This document shows, in pieces, positions 1-8,698 of a stretch of 64,000 nt of DNA; the first letter of the stretch is position 1, and the number at the start of each line of letters is the position of its first letter. This DNA comes from an uncultured Muribaculaceae bacterium (GTDB lineage Bacteria; Bacteroidota; Bacteroidia; Bacteroidales; Muribaculaceae), in assembly GCA_934661195.1 (NCBI GenBank), contig CAKUJD010000006.1, positions 139,346-203,345 on the forward strand. Reading direction: 5' to 3'. The notes under the pieces are model-generated. The model was not told where the DNA came from. It did no database searches and saw only the letters and a program-made list of their open reading frames with translations. Position numbers and translations under genes: made by a program.

Positions 1-1
1 C

Positions 2-241
2 CACTACACGGGACGCACCATCAACGGCCGCAAGTTTGACAACAGCCTTGGCGGCACACCGCCAGCACTGCGCGTGCGCGAACTCATCGAGGGCTGGGTT
101 ATAGCCCTCACGCGCATGCACGTGGGCGACAAGTGGGAAGTCTGCATCCCGGCCGAAAAAGGCTACGGCAAGCGCGGAGTGCCAGGCATACCCGGTGGCT
201 CCACACTCATTTTCGAAATCGAGCTGATAGGGGTGGCCTAA
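2..241 (+). CDS. FKBP-type peptidyl-prolyl cis-trans isomerase, C-terminal part (cut by window edge)
   Basis: The reading frame is open from base 2 to a TAA at 239-241 and gives the last 79 residues of an FKBP domain. Visible family landmarks are HYTGRTINGRKFDNS near the start, a GWVIALTRMHVGDKWEV segment (the usual GW..al..M..Gek..l), PAEKGYG, and a final STLIFEIELIGV strand. FKBPs catalyse prolyl cis-trans isomerisation and act as folding helpers, often in the Bacteroidales periplasm or outer membrane. The N-terminus, and so any signal peptide, lies outside the window. The gene ends convergently with the next gene, the two stop codons overlapping at 238-241. Family assignment is firm; substrate and location cannot be judged. 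Confidence 0.93.
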   Translation, partial: HYTGRTINGRKFDNSLGGTPPALRVRELIEGWVIALTRMHVGDKWEVCIPAEKGYGKRGVPGIPGGSTLIFEIELIGVA

Positions 242-513
242 ATGGCGCTTCCCACTCCCGCGAAAGCCAGCAGCACCAGCCACAGCACCCACAGGCAAAG
301 GCACACCGCAGCCACCATGCACAGCTGCCGCCTCACAGCCTTCTGCGCAGGCGCCGTGAATGCGGCCCGTGCCCATGTGAACGCGGCCATAAACGCAAAG
401 AAGTCGTCGGCATAGCCCAGCACACCCTCGCGGTCGAAGTCAAAGGGCATGATGGTGTAGGCCACAGCGGCAATCACAGCCGCCACGGCCAGAATCTTGC
501 AAGTCTTGTCCAT
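238..513 (-). CDS. YkvA-like (DUF1232) small membrane protein
   Basis: A 91-residue protein with two hydrophobic stretches (about residues 6-25 and 63-85). Between them is the DUF1232/YkvA signature: a Pro-Phe-Asp-Phe-Asp turn followed by LGYADDFFAFMAA, corresponding to the family's P-D-x-I-P-x-x-G-x-x-D-D pattern. Members are small inner-membrane proteins of unknown function found across bacteria. The ATG at 511-513 is the only sensible start. It ends convergently on the FKBP gene with a 4-bp overlap, and the VOC gene upstream on the same strand stops at 528, so those two may be co-transcribed. No biochemical role is claimed. Confidence 0.8.
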   Translation of the reverse strand: MDKTCKILAVAAVIAAVAYTIMPFDFDREGVLGYADDFFAFMAAFTWARAAFTAPAQKAVRRQLCMVAAVCLCLWVLWLVLLAFAGVGSAI

Positions 514-527
514 AAGGCGTCACGGCA

Positions 528-905
528 TCACTTCAGTGGCAGCACCTCAATCCAGTATCCGTCAGGATCCTCCACAAAGTAGAGCCCCATCTGCTCATTC
601 TCAAAGCACACGCAGCCCATGGCCTTGTGATACTCGCGCCACTTGGCGTAGTCGCCCGCCACGCGCAGGCACAGGTGAAACTCACACTCGCCCAGGTCGT
701 AGCGCTGCGGGTGGTCGCGCAGCCACGTCAGCTCCAGCAGAAACTGGCTGTTGCTGTCGGTGAGATACACAAGCGTGAACGAGCCGTCGGCAGCCTCCTT
801 GCGGTGGTGCTCCTTGAGCCCGAAAGCCTTGTCGTAGAACTCAATGCTCTTGGCAAGGTCGCTCACATTGAAGTTGAAGTGGTCAAATCGTGCTTTCAGT
901 TCCAT
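528..905 (-). CDS. VOC superfamily (glyoxalase-like) protein
   Basis: A 125-residue single-module vicinal-oxygen-chelate protein. It shows the N-terminal FDHFNFNVSDLAKSIEFYDKAFGL strand-helix unit and the C-terminal GLYFVEDPDGYWIEVLPL strand with the typical DPDG-x-x-IE motif. The likely metal ligands are the His near residue 9, the His in the middle FHLCLRV strand and the Glu of WIEV. This resembles lactoylglutathione lyase (glyoxalase I), which isomerises the methylglyoxal hemithioacetal, but VOC folds also serve other reactions, so the substrate is open. I chose the ATG at 903-905; an in-frame TTG at 917 would add only four residues. Confidence 0.85.
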   Translation of the reverse strand: MELKARFDHFNFNVSDLAKSIEFYDKAFGLKEHHRKEAADGSFTLVYLTDSNSQFLLELTWLRDHPQRYDLGECEFHLCLRVAGDYAKWREYHKAMGCVCFENEQMGLYFVEDPDGYWIEVLPLK

Positions 906-989
906 TTTTGATGTCAATTAAAAAATTAATGTTGATGTCACTAAACAATTTAACGGCCGCGCAGCGTCACTTATTACCCGCGTATTGAT

Positions 990-997
990 TAAATTTG
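990..997 (+). promoter_or_regulatory. Candidate Bacteroidota -7 box upstream of the O-acetyltransferase/Wadjet operon
   Basis: TAAATTTG at 990-997 matches the -7 consensus TAnnTTTG and sits about 30 bp before the ATG at 1028. No convincing -33 TTTG is present at the expected distance, so the call is moderate. It is the only promoter-like element found before the block 1028-7955. Confidence 0.4.
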
Positions 998-1027
998 CAT
1001 AAAAGAACCAACCACTACAGTAGAAAA

Positions 1028-1615
1028 ATGAAAAGCGAACTCGAAAAATGCCTTGCCGGCGAGGTGTTCAACGGCAGCGACCCCGAGCTGGCCGCCATGA
1101 CCCTCACGGCCAAGCGGCTCACGCGCCAGCTCAACGACACCGACTATGCCGACGTCGAAACCCGCACCGCACTGTTGCGCCAGCTGTTTGGCAGCATGGG
1201 CAGCCGCGTGCACGTCGACACCGACTTCCACTGCGAGTACGGCCGCCACATCAGGGTGGGCAGCAACGTGATAATAAACATGAACTGCACCTTTGTCGAC
1301 AACAACATAATCACCATAGGCGACAACGTGCTCATTGCCTCCAACGTGCAGATCTACACCGCCACCCACTCGGTGATGCTCAGCGAGCGCGTCACGCCCG
1401 AGCGCCCCGCATTTTGCAACACCTACGCCCTGCCCGTGCGCATCTGTGACGGTGCCTGGATAGGCGGAGGCTCGATATTGCTGCCCGGAGTCACCATAGG
1501 CGAGGGCAGCGTGGTGGGTGCCGGCAGCGTGGTCACCCGCTCCATTCCGCCCCACTGCGTGGCCGTGGGCAACCCCTGTCGCGTAATCCGCCACCTCCCC
1601 ATCGAGCAGCCATGA
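1028..1615 (+). CDS. Sugar O-acetyltransferase, maltose/nodulation acetyltransferase (Maa/NodL) type
   Basis: A 195-residue left-handed beta-helix acetyltransferase. It has the maltose-acetyltransferase N-terminal helical cap, a FGSMGSRVHVDTDFHCEYG entry strand, and hexapeptide-repeat turns such as IRVGSNVIINMNC, ITIGDNVLIASNVQIY, and IGGGSILLPGVTIGEGSVVGAGSVV. The catalytic His is in the ATHS segment. The family moves acetyl from acetyl-CoA to a hydroxyl of a sugar or sugar-like acceptor in the cytosol. ATG at 1028 is preceded by an A-rich stretch. Its TGA overlaps the jetA ATG (ATGA at 1612-1615), the arrangement expected for translational coupling. The protein could be unrelated to defence and merely share the promoter, or it could be an accessory; the sequence cannot decide. 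Confidence 0.9.
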   Translation: MKSELEKCLAGEVFNGSDPELAAMTLTAKRLTRQLNDTDYADVETRTALLRQLFGSMGSRVHVDTDFHCEYGRHIRVGSNVIINMNCTFVDNNIITIGDNVLIASNVQIYTATHSVMLSERVTPERPAFCNTYALPVRICDGAWIGGGSILLPGVTIGEGSVVGAGSVVTRSIPPHCVAVGNPCRVIRHLPIEQP

Positions 1616-2847
1616 CCCAGACAGCCCACTTCACATCGCTCGACGAGCTTCTGCGAGCCCTCCACCGCGAGCGCGCTCTGCTCGGTGCCTTGTTCAAGGA
1701 CCGGAAAAAGATGTCGTTCCGCTACGACCTGGCTCGTGAACTCTCGAGCCACAGCGACGAGAGCCTCGACTTCCTTAACCGATACGGAGTGATTCGCGAC
1801 TGCAACGGCCTGGTGGAACTCAGCGACGTGTATATGCGCTTCTTCGAAGAGGTGCTTGAGGTTAATGAGGAAATCAGCGTGGCCGGTGTCAAGGAGCACA
1901 TCGACAGCCTCAATGCCAACATCGACTACTATTTGAGCGAAAACAACGCCGAGCGCAAGCGCGGCTATCTGCGCAGCGTGGAGCGCACGCTGCAAAACAT
2001 TGCCCGCGTCACCCGCCGCAATGTGGTTGATTTGAAGCGTAACATCGACAACACGTACAAGAATGAGCCAAATTTTGTGGTTAAGCGCAAGAAGCTTGTA
2101 CACCTCGACGAGAAGCGGCGGCACATAGCCTCACTCATCAGCGAATGCGAGCGCGTGATCGACGAGAAGCAGACCACTTTTTTTGCTGTAGCCATGGATG
2201 TGCAGCTAAAGTACACTGTGACCGATGTGAAATTGCAACTGCGTGAAGTGTACCATAACCTGCTTGAACTCGACCGTCAAATCATCAACTATCTCAATCT
2301 TATTGAGTATCAAAGCCGCTTGCTGCAAAAGGTGCACCGGCTTAAGTATCTGCGCGACCAGCTGCTGCTCGACACCGGCACCAGTGTTTGTACGGTGATG
2401 GCGGCCCGCAACCCTGTGTGGCTCGAGCCCCGCAGGCGATATTCGCTCAAGGTGTCGCTGTCGGTGCTCCGCAACTCCGACGTGGGGCTGCGTGCGTTGC
2501 GCGATGCCGCCAGCGGACGGGTGAAAGACCGCTTGCGCAAGGGCAACCTTGCCGCTGCGCTTACCAGCGACGAGTTGCTTGAACAGCGGCAGCCCGTTGC
2601 CGTGGTTGATGTGGGCGAAGTGAAGAATGCCTTCATGGCCTCTGGCGACCACCTGTTTCACTTTGTGATGAACTTCTCGGGCTACAACAAGCCCATGACC
2701 ACCGAAGACAAGTTGGTGGTGTTTTGCCAAATCGCAGCCCAGTATCTCGACGAACTAAACGTGAGCGGTGAGCTGCGCGTGTGCGACGACGGCACAGAGT
2801 ATTCAGTGATTTATCCTAAAAACAGCATAAACGATGCGCTACACTAA
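1612..2847 (+). CDS. jetA: Wadjet JetA, MukF/MksF-like kleisin subunit
   Basis: A 411-residue, largely helical protein with an N-terminal winged-helix-like region (about 1-90), a long helical middle (roughly 90-260, with many Lys/Arg/Glu heptads) and a C-terminal winged-helix-like part. In Wadjet systems JetA is the kleisin that bridges the JetC heads, equivalent to MukF or MksF. The complex extrudes DNA loops and marks small circular DNA for cutting. Identification rests on size and on strict order with jetB, jetC and jetD; direct motifs in kleisins are weak. It starts inside the stop of the acetyltransferase gene and overlaps jetB by 14 bp. I am confident of the role, less so of the domain borders. 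Confidence 0.88.
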   Translation: MTQTAHFTSLDELLRALHRERALLGALFKDRKKMSFRYDLARELSSHSDESLDFLNRYGVIRDCNGLVELSDVYMRFFEEVLEVNEEISVAGVKEHIDSLNANIDYYLSENNAERKRGYLRSVERTLQNIARVTRRNVVDLKRNIDNTYKNEPNFVVKRKKLVHLDEKRRHIASLISECERVIDEKQTTFFAVAMDVQLKYTVTDVKLQLREVYHNLLELDRQIINYLNLIEYQSRLLQKVHRLKYLRDQLLLDTGTSVCTVMAARNPVWLEPRRRYSLKVSLSVLRNSDVGLRALRDAASGRVKDRLRKGNLAAALTSDELLEQRQPVAVVDVGEVKNAFMASGDHLFHFVMNFSGYNKPMTTEDKLVVFCQIAAQYLDELNVSGELRVCDDGTEYSVIYPKNSINDALH

Positions 2848-3373
2848 AGAAATTTTCGACATCCTCAGCCGCGGCGGCTTTGTGTCGCAGAACTCAATCG
2901 ACCCTCAGCGCTCGCGCTACTACGACGCCATTGAGGACGACTTTCAAAGCTATCAGGAATACTATAGCGGCATAGGACTTGTGCTTGAGGGCGGCAACGG
3001 TTACTACTACTTTTCGCGTCCCGAGAGCAAGGTGGAGCTGACCGACAAAATTCAGCGTCTGGCGCAGTGGATCGACCGCGTTGATTTCCTTAAGACGTTC
3101 AATGGCACGTTTGGTGCCGGCTTCACATTCCGCAAGTCGAACATACTCGAGAGGTTTTCAAGCGACATCGAGCTCAAAGACAAGGCCCGCGCCCTCTATC
3201 CAGATGTGAAGACCAATGAGGAGAAAATCGACAAACTTGTGGCCGACTTGGAGCGCCAGGGGTTTGCCGAACTCGAGAATGAGCTCGACGGCACCTACAA
3301 GGTGACTTCGGCTTTCCACTACATCGAGGAGCTGATCGACTGCATCACCATCATCGACACCGAAGAAGAATAA
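2834..3373 (+). CDS. jetB: Wadjet JetB, MukE/MksE-like subunit (DUF4194 type)
   Basis: A 179-residue protein of the size expected for the MukE/MksE-like accessory subunit. It has a helical N-terminus with SQNSIDPQRSRYYDAI, a beta-wing-like EGGNGYYYFSRPESK segment typical of the family's winged helices, and an acidic C-terminal helix ending DTEEE. JetB dimers bind the JetA kleisin and help regulate the JetC ATPase. It overlaps jetA by 14 bp, so translation is probably coupled, and is followed after a 36-bp A-rich gap by jetC. The call is made from the conserved order and the winged-helix look rather than from a catalytic motif. Confidence 0.88.
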   Translation: MRYTKEIFDILSRGGFVSQNSIDPQRSRYYDAIEDDFQSYQEYYSGIGLVLEGGNGYYYFSRPESKVELTDKIQRLAQWIDRVDFLKTFNGTFGAGFTFRKSNILERFSSDIELKDKARALYPDVKTNEEKIDKLVADLERQGFAELENELDGTYKVTSAFHYIEELIDCITIIDTEEE

Positions 3374-3409
3374 ACTCTCAACATTAAACACATTCATCAA
3401 CATAACACA

Positions 3410-6400
3410 ATGAGAGCCTTACGCAAGATAGTTTTTGTTAACAGTGCGCACATCCGCTATGCCGAGGTGAAACTCGATGGCAATGTGCATTTCATAGGCA
3501 CGCAGGGCGTGGGCAAGAGCACCCTGCTCAGGGCAGTGCTGTTTTTCTACAATGCCGACAAGCAGCACTTGGGCATACCCAAGGAAATGAAGTCGTTCGA
3601 CGAGTTTTACCTGCCTAACGCCAATTCATATATAGTATATGAGGTTGACCACGAGCATGGCCCGTTCTCCATACTGGTGTTCCGCTCATCGGGCAGGGCC
3701 TGCTTCCGCTTTGTCGATGCACCCTACAGCCGTGAGTGGCTCATCGACGGCCATGGCGAGGTCACAGCCGATGGCAAAGTGATTCGCGAGCGTCTGGACG
3801 GCGCCCACATGAGCCGCATCATCGACCGCTACGAGCAGTACCGCGACGTTCTGTATGGCAACCGCCAAGCTGCCGTGGGCCGTGAGTTCAAGCGGTTCGG
3901 CCTCATGGAGTCGGGCAGCTACCAGAACATTCCGCGCAGCATCCAGAATGTGTTTCTCAATTCGCGCCTCGATGCCGGCTTTATTAAAGATATCATAATC
4001 AAGTCGAAGGGCGATGATGAATCGAAAATCGACCTTGAGTATTTTCGCGGTCAGGTGTCGGGTTTTGAGCAGCAATATAAGGACATTTCATGCTGGTATA
4101 AAACCAACGCCAAGGGCTTGTCGCCAGTTAGGGTGCAGGCCGATGCCGCCGTCGACGCCTTTCACGCGCTGATGGGCGGCAAGCGCCGTATAAGCGAGTT
4201 GTGCGGCTGTTTAAACTACTGCCTGAGGATGTCGCGTGAGCGCCTGCCCGAGGTGGAGAAGCAAATTGGTGAACTCAACGCGGCCCTCACCAGGCAGCAG
4301 CGGCTGCTCAGCGAGGAGCAGGGCAAGCATGAGAGAGAAAAGTCTAAACTCAACCAAGAGCAGGGTGTGGCCAACGACCGGCTGAAGCGCCTAAAGAGCC
4401 GCCGCGACTATTACGAGGCGCAGCACATTGCCGATGTGCTTAAGCGGTTTGGCATGGAGGAGGTGCTTCGAAGCCGGCTCAACAGTCTTAATGGCCAGCT
4501 CAGCGGCCTCACTGAGCGCCACCGCGACATCACAGCAAAGTATGCCGACCTCATTCTGAAACTTGAATCGCAATTCGAGTCTGAAAGTCAGAAGCTCAAT
4601 GCCCAAATAATTGCATTCAACGATGAGCGGCAGCGTGCCGTCGAGCGCCTTGTTGAGGCATGCGAAAAGAAAAAGACCGATGAGGAAAAGGCTTTTACCG
4701 ACAAAATAGGCATAGCCCGCACTGTAATCGACGACGCTAAGAGCGCGCTGGCCGAGTGCGACAAAGAGTTGCTGAAACTGGATTATTTCGAGCCGTTCAA
4801 GGCCGATGAGGATGCCCTTGTGGCCGATATGGACAAAATGAGGCTCAGAGAAAAGGAATTGGATGGAGCGATTGCCACATGCGAGGCGCAAATAAGCCAA
4901 ATCCGGGCCGAATATGAAAAGCTTGAAGCCAACGCCAATGCCGGCTTTAGCCGCCAGAAAGATGAAAAGCGACAAGAGGCCGAAGCCGTCAGGCTTGAAA
5001 TTGACGAATTGGACGGGTTGCTGTCCAAGGTTGGCGGGTCGCTGTATGAGTGGCTTGAAGAGAACAAGAGCGACTGGATGCAGAGCATTGGCAAGGTGAT
5101 CGATGACAAAAGTGTTCTCTACAGCACAGGGCTCAGCCCGCAGATGTCGGCCGATGGTGGTGATTCGCTGTTTGGCGTGCAGCTCGACCTGTCGGTGCTG
5201 CCGCTGAATGTGCGCCGCCCGCAAGAGTTGAAGCAGCAAAAGGTGCGGCAAGAGAAACTGCTGCAGCAGCTCGAAGTCGAAATCACCGCCATAGGCCTGC
5301 GCCAGAAAAAGGCTGTTGACGATCTCAAGCGGCAATATGCCCCAAAGGTTAAGGAGCAGAATGCGCGCAAATCGGAATATGAAGCCGAGCTGCACGCCTT
5401 GCCACAAAAAATCAAGGCAAAGCAGCTGCAACTCGACGACCTTGTGTGCCGGTCCGAAAAATATCTGGCCGACCGACGCCAGGAGCAGATCAACATAAAG
5501 CGTGAACTCATCGAGCGTCTCAGCAAAGCCAATGGCGAACTCGACAAACTGACGGATGAAAAGAATAAACGCCTAAAGGCCGTCGACAAGCAGTGTGCCG
5601 ACGGCAAGCAGGCAGCTGCACGCCACTGCCAGCAGCGCACGGCCGATGTCGAGGCCGAGATAAAGCGGCTGAGGCTCGGCACTGAAGACGAAAAGCGTAA
5701 ATTGCATCGGCAAGAGGTTGAAGAGCTCGAGGGCCGCGGCGCCAACACCGCCATGGTTGAGGAGTGCCGAGATAAAATCAAGGCCGTGCAGGACGAGTTG
5801 CAATACATTGATGGCGTGCGCGGCTTGGTTTATAAATACCGCAGCGACAAAGAGGAACTGTTCGACCACGAGCAGGACATCAAGGCTGACGTCAAGACTC
5901 TGCGCGACAAAATAGAGCTGCTTGAAGAGAAGTACCGCAAGCGCAGGCAAAAGCTCGACGGGCACATCGCCGACATTCGCAGGCAGGCAGGTGAGTTCTT
6001 GGGCGTGAAAGACCGCTTGCAGGCCGACATGCGCAAGGCTGAAGCATTCACGGGCGACGCGAAACTCTGTCCGCCGTCGCTCGAGTCGGCGCCCGAGCTG
6101 CCCACGCAAGACTCCCTTGGCGACACTGTTGATGGCCTGAAGAATGAAATCATTCTCGACCAGTCGCGCTTCGACAAGCTTAAGCGCTGCGTGAACGCGT
6201 TTAAGGCCAATTTCTCGGCCAAAAACACGTTTAACTTTCGCATGGAGCTTGACTCCGAAACCGACTATACTGCGTTTGCCAGCAATCTTGAAGATTTCAT
6301 GGTAAACAACAAAATTGAGGAGTATCGCAGCCGCACCAGCGCGCGCTACGTCGACATCCTTAATCGGCTTTCTAACGAAATGGGCGAGCTGTCGCGCCAC

Positions 6401-7078
6401 GAGTCGGATGTTGACAAGGTAATCAACGACATCAACCGCGACTTCCGCGAGCGCAATTTCGTGGGTGTGATAAAGCAGATTTCAATCAGAAATGTGCCTT
6501 CGTCCGACAAAATGGTGCAGCTAATGAGGCTTATCAAGGACTTTAGCGACAACAGCAGTTTAGACATGGGTGAGATGAATCTGTTTTCCACCGCCAACCG
6601 CGACGACACCAACCGTAAGGCTGTGGGCCACTTGCTCGACTTCATGAAGGCTCTAAACGACGAGCCGCAACGCAACGCGCTCTCGCTGTCCGACTTGTTC
6701 CAGCTGCAATTCCGCATAGTGGAGAACGACAACGACACCGGCTGGGCCGACAAACTGTCGCACGTGGGCAGCGAGGGCACCGACACGCTGGTGAAAGCCA
6801 TGATCAACATTATGCTTATCAATGTGTTCAAGGACAAAGCCTGCCGCCGCTTTGGCGACTTCCGCATCCACTGCATGATGGACGAAATTGGCAAGCTGCA
6901 CCCGCAGAATGTGAAGGGCATACTCGACTTCGCCAACGCGCGCAACATTTTGCTCATCAACTCTTCGCCCACCACCTATAATGTGTCGAACTACCGATAC
7001 ACCTATTTGCTTAGCAAAGATGCCAAGTCGCAAACCAAGGTTCAACTGTTAGTGTCATCAAGCAACAATGAAAATTAA
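3410..7078 (+). CDS. jetC: Wadjet JetC, MukB/MksB-like SMC ATPase
   Basis: A 1222-residue SMC-type ATPase and the motor of the Wadjet complex. The N-terminal half-head carries Walker A GTQGVGKST at residues 30-38. Very long charged coiled coils fill roughly residues 280-950, with a short central break that would be the hinge. The C-terminal half-head has an ABC-signature-like GSEGT at about 1120-1124 and a Walker B with the acidic pair D1158-E1159 (CMMDEIGK). Both ATP sites therefore look intact. In characterised systems JetC dimers extrude DNA and recognise small closed circles, which JetD then cuts. It overlaps jetD by 11 bp. SbcC and MukB are the nearest alternatives, but the neighbours decide for Wadjet. 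Confidence 0.95.
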   Translation: MRALRKIVFVNSAHIRYAEVKLDGNVHFIGTQGVGKSTLLRAVLFFYNADKQHLGIPKEMKSFDEFYLPNANSYIVYEVDHEHGPFSILVFRSSGRACFRFVDAPYSREWLIDGHGEVTADGKVIRERLDGAHMSRIIDRYEQYRDVLYGNRQAAVGREFKRFGLMESGSYQNIPRSIQNVFLNSRLDAGFIKDIIIKSKGDDESKIDLEYFRGQVSGFEQQYKDISCWYKTNAKGLSPVRVQADAAVDAFHALMGGKRRISELCGCLNYCLRMSRERLPEVEKQIGELNAALTRQQRLLSEEQGKHEREKSKLNQEQGVANDRLKRLKSRRDYYEAQHIADVLKRFGMEEVLRSRLNSLNGQLSGLTERHRDITAKYADLILKLESQFESESQKLNAQIIAFNDERQRAVERLVEACEKKKTDEEKAFTDKIGIARTVIDDAKSALAECDKELLKLDYFEPFKADEDALVADMDKMRLREKELDGAIATCEAQISQIRAEYEKLEANANAGFSRQKDEKRQEAEAVRLEIDELDGLLSKVGGSLYEWLEENKSDWMQSIGKVIDDKSVLYSTGLSPQMSADGGDSLFGVQLDLSVLPLNVRRPQELKQQKVRQEKLLQQLEVEITAIGLRQKKAVDDLKRQYAPKVKEQNARKSEYEAELHALPQKIKAKQLQLDDLVCRSEKYLADRRQEQINIKRELIERLSKANGELDKLTDEKNKRLKAVDKQCADGKQAAARHCQQRTADVEAEIKRLRLGTEDEKRKLHRQEVEELEGRGANTAMVEECRDKIKAVQDELQYIDGVRGLVYKYRSDKEELFDHEQDIKADVKTLRDKIELLEEKYRKRRQKLDGHIADIRRQAGEFLGVKDRLQADMRKAEAFTGDAKLCPPSLESAPELPTQDSLGDTVDGLKNEIILDQSRFDKLKRCVNAFKANFSAKNTFNFRMELDSETDYTAFASNLEDFMVNNKIEEYRSRTSARYVDILNRLSNEMGELSRHESDVDKVINDINRDFRERNFVGVIKQISIRNVPSSDKMVQLMRLIKDFSDNSSLDMGEMNLFSTANRDDTNRKAVGHLLDFMKALNDEPQRNALSLSDLFQLQFRIVENDNDTGWADKLSHVGSEGTDTLVKAMINIMLINVFKDKACRRFGDFRIHCMMDEIGKLHPQNVKGILDFANARNILLINSSPTTYNVSNYRYTYLLSKDAKSQTKVQLLVSSSNNEN

Positions 7079-7955
7079 ACTCACACCCTCACTTGTCGAA
7101 AAACTGATTCTGCTGCGCGATGGCGGCACCCTGGCGGCCAGCTCGCTGCGTGGCGAGTGGGTGGAGTCGCTACTGCGCGAAGGCGTGCTCGCCAGCATCA
7201 ACAATGGCAGCCGTCGGCAGTTGCGCTCATCGGCGAGTCCCGCAGCCTTCCAGCAGGCGCTGGCCGGCATCGACGACGCTCTTGGCAACCTGGATATGGC
7301 GCGCAGTATCTTGTCGGCCGATAGCGCATCGCGCGCCAGCCAGGCTGCCGGCACCGGCAACTCCAAAATAAAGAAGTCGCGCTCTTGCCCCGGTTTCCCC
7401 GTCAACTCCTACCAGCCGATAGCATGCAGGCTCAACGGCCGCGGCATAACTGTGTGCCCCGCCGAAGGCAGTTTCCTTTTCATTGCCGACTGGGAGCGAT
7501 TCGAGATTTCCCGCGATGCGGTGGTAGTGGGCGTTGAGAACATGGACAATTTCCGCCTCATTGCCCGTCAGCGCCAGCTTATGGAGGCCGAAGTGTCGGC
7601 CACTGCTCCGCTGTTGTTCGTGTCGCGCTATCCGCAATCCAAGGACTTGCACAAATGGCTGCAGCGCATACCTAACCGATACGTCCATTTCGGCGATTTC
7701 GATCTGGCCGGCATCAATATCTTCATCACCGAGTTTCAGCACCATTTAGGCTCTCGCGCCTCACTCTTAATCCCAGCCGACATCAGCAGTCGCCTTGCGC
7801 ACGGTTCGCGCGACCGCTACGTGGACCAGTATGCGCGCTTCGCCCGCCTGACTTCCAGCGACCCGCGCCTCCAGGCGCTCATCACCCAAATCCACACCCA
7901 CGGCCGCTGCTACGACCAAGAGGGCTACATCAGCGAAGCCGGTGACGCCGGTTAG
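7068..7955 (+). CDS. jetD: Wadjet JetD, TOPRIM-type nuclease subunit (short form)
   Basis: A 295-residue protein with the DUF2220/TOPRIM-like nuclease core at the C-terminus. Candidate metal-binding residues are E157 in GVENMDNF and the GDFD pair D210/D212 in YVHFGDFDLAGINIF; a late DQEGYI (283-288) corresponds to the family's closing Glu motif. JetD is the subunit that cleaves DNA trapped by the JetABC motor. The N-terminal about 100 residues look like a small winged helix plus a Ser/Ala-rich linker, so the arm domain common in JetD (family length nearer 380-400) is reduced here. It overlaps jetC by 11 bp and ends convergently with the next gene, sharing 4 bp. The nuclease residues appear complete, so the system is probably active. 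Confidence 0.9.
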   Translation: MKIKLTPSLVEKLILLRDGGTLAASSLRGEWVESLLREGVLASINNGSRRQLRSSASPAAFQQALAGIDDALGNLDMARSILSADSASRASQAAGTGNSKIKKSRSCPGFPVNSYQPIACRLNGRGITVCPAEGSFLFIADWERFEISRDAVVVGVENMDNFRLIARQRQLMEAEVSATAPLLFVSRYPQSKDLHKWLQRIPNRYVHFGDFDLAGINIFITEFQHHLGSRASLLIPADISSRLAHGSRDRYVDQYARFARLTSSDPRLQALITQIHTHGRCYDQEGYISEAGDAG

Positions 7956-8698
7956 TCGGGGAGGGTGAGGGTGGTGCCGGGGGGCACGTGGTGGCACTCG
8001 CCGTGGGCGGGGTTGCGGTAGAGGTCGAACCGGGTGGCCTCGCTGTCGCGGCCCCACATGTGCATGGGCACGAAGTGGTCGACTTGCACGGCCTGCAGAA
8101 ATTCGCGCGCACCGCGGGCGAAGTCTGTGCCCATGTTGGGGTCTATTGGGAACATGGCCAGCTGCATGTGTGGCGCGCGGGCGGCGATGGTGCGCAGAAT
8201 GGCGCGGAAGTCGCCGTCGGCCTTCTTCACCTCTTGCGGTGTGCTTTCGTCGCTCCAGTGCCAGTCGTTGAGGTCGCCGGCGTGCATCACCAGTTCGCCG
8301 GCGGGTAGCGTGGCAAGGTAGCTCACGCCTATGTCGGTGGAGCCGAAGCTGTGTATATGCACGCGGCTCAGAGGGCACAGGGTGTCTTCATCGCGGTGCA
8401 TGAATGTGATGGGCAGCGACTCCAGGTCGAGGCCTTTTACGCGCCGCAGTTTGCGCCGCGACTCGGCCGACACCACGTAGCGCTCCACCTTGCCTGAGGC
8501 CATCCACTTGAATATGTCGGGGTTGAGGTGGTCGGGGTGGCTGTGCGACACCATCACCACCATGCGCCTGGCTCGCCCGATGATGGCCGGCATCACGCCG
8601 CACTGGTCGGTGTAGTAGTCAAACACCAGTGTCACGCCCTGCGCCTCGAGGGCGAATCCGCTGTGGCCTATGCACGTCAGCCGCATATCTGGTGCCAT
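7952..8698 (-). CDS. Metallo-beta-lactamase-fold metal-dependent hydrolase (UlaG/YtnP-like)
   Basis: A 248-residue protein with the MBL fold. GHSGFAL comes near the start, the zinc motif SHSHPDHLNP (H-x-H-x-D-H) lies around residues 50-60, HAGDLNDWHW in the middle supplies a further His and Asp, and FVPMHMWG near the C-terminus supplies another His. The short N-terminal strand resembles UlaG-like hydrolases rather than class B lactamases. Substrate unknown. I chose the ATG at 8698; a second Met at 8686 is possible. Its 5' end overlaps the HPPK-like gene by 22 bp, and it is the last gene of a long minus-strand run that begins at 13651. It ends against jetD. Confidence 0.82.
   Translation of the reverse strand: MAPDMRLTCIGHSGFALEAQGVTLVFDYYTDQCGVMPAIIGRARRMVVMVSHSHPDHLNPDIFKWMASGKVERYVVSAESRRKLRRVKGLDLESLPITFMHRDEDTLCPLSRVHIHSFGSTDIGVSYLATLPAGELVMHAGDLNDWHWSDESTPQEVKKADGDFRAILRTIAARAPHMQLAMFPIDPNMGTDFARGAREFLQAVQVDHFVPMHMWGRDSEATRFDLYRNPAHGECHHVPPGTTLTLPD

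Noticed and set aside
3410..7078. JetC as a chromosomal MukB or an SbcC repair ATPase
   Set aside because: The flanking MukF-, MukE- and TOPRIM-like genes in fixed order define Wadjet; no SbcD nuclease is adjacent.
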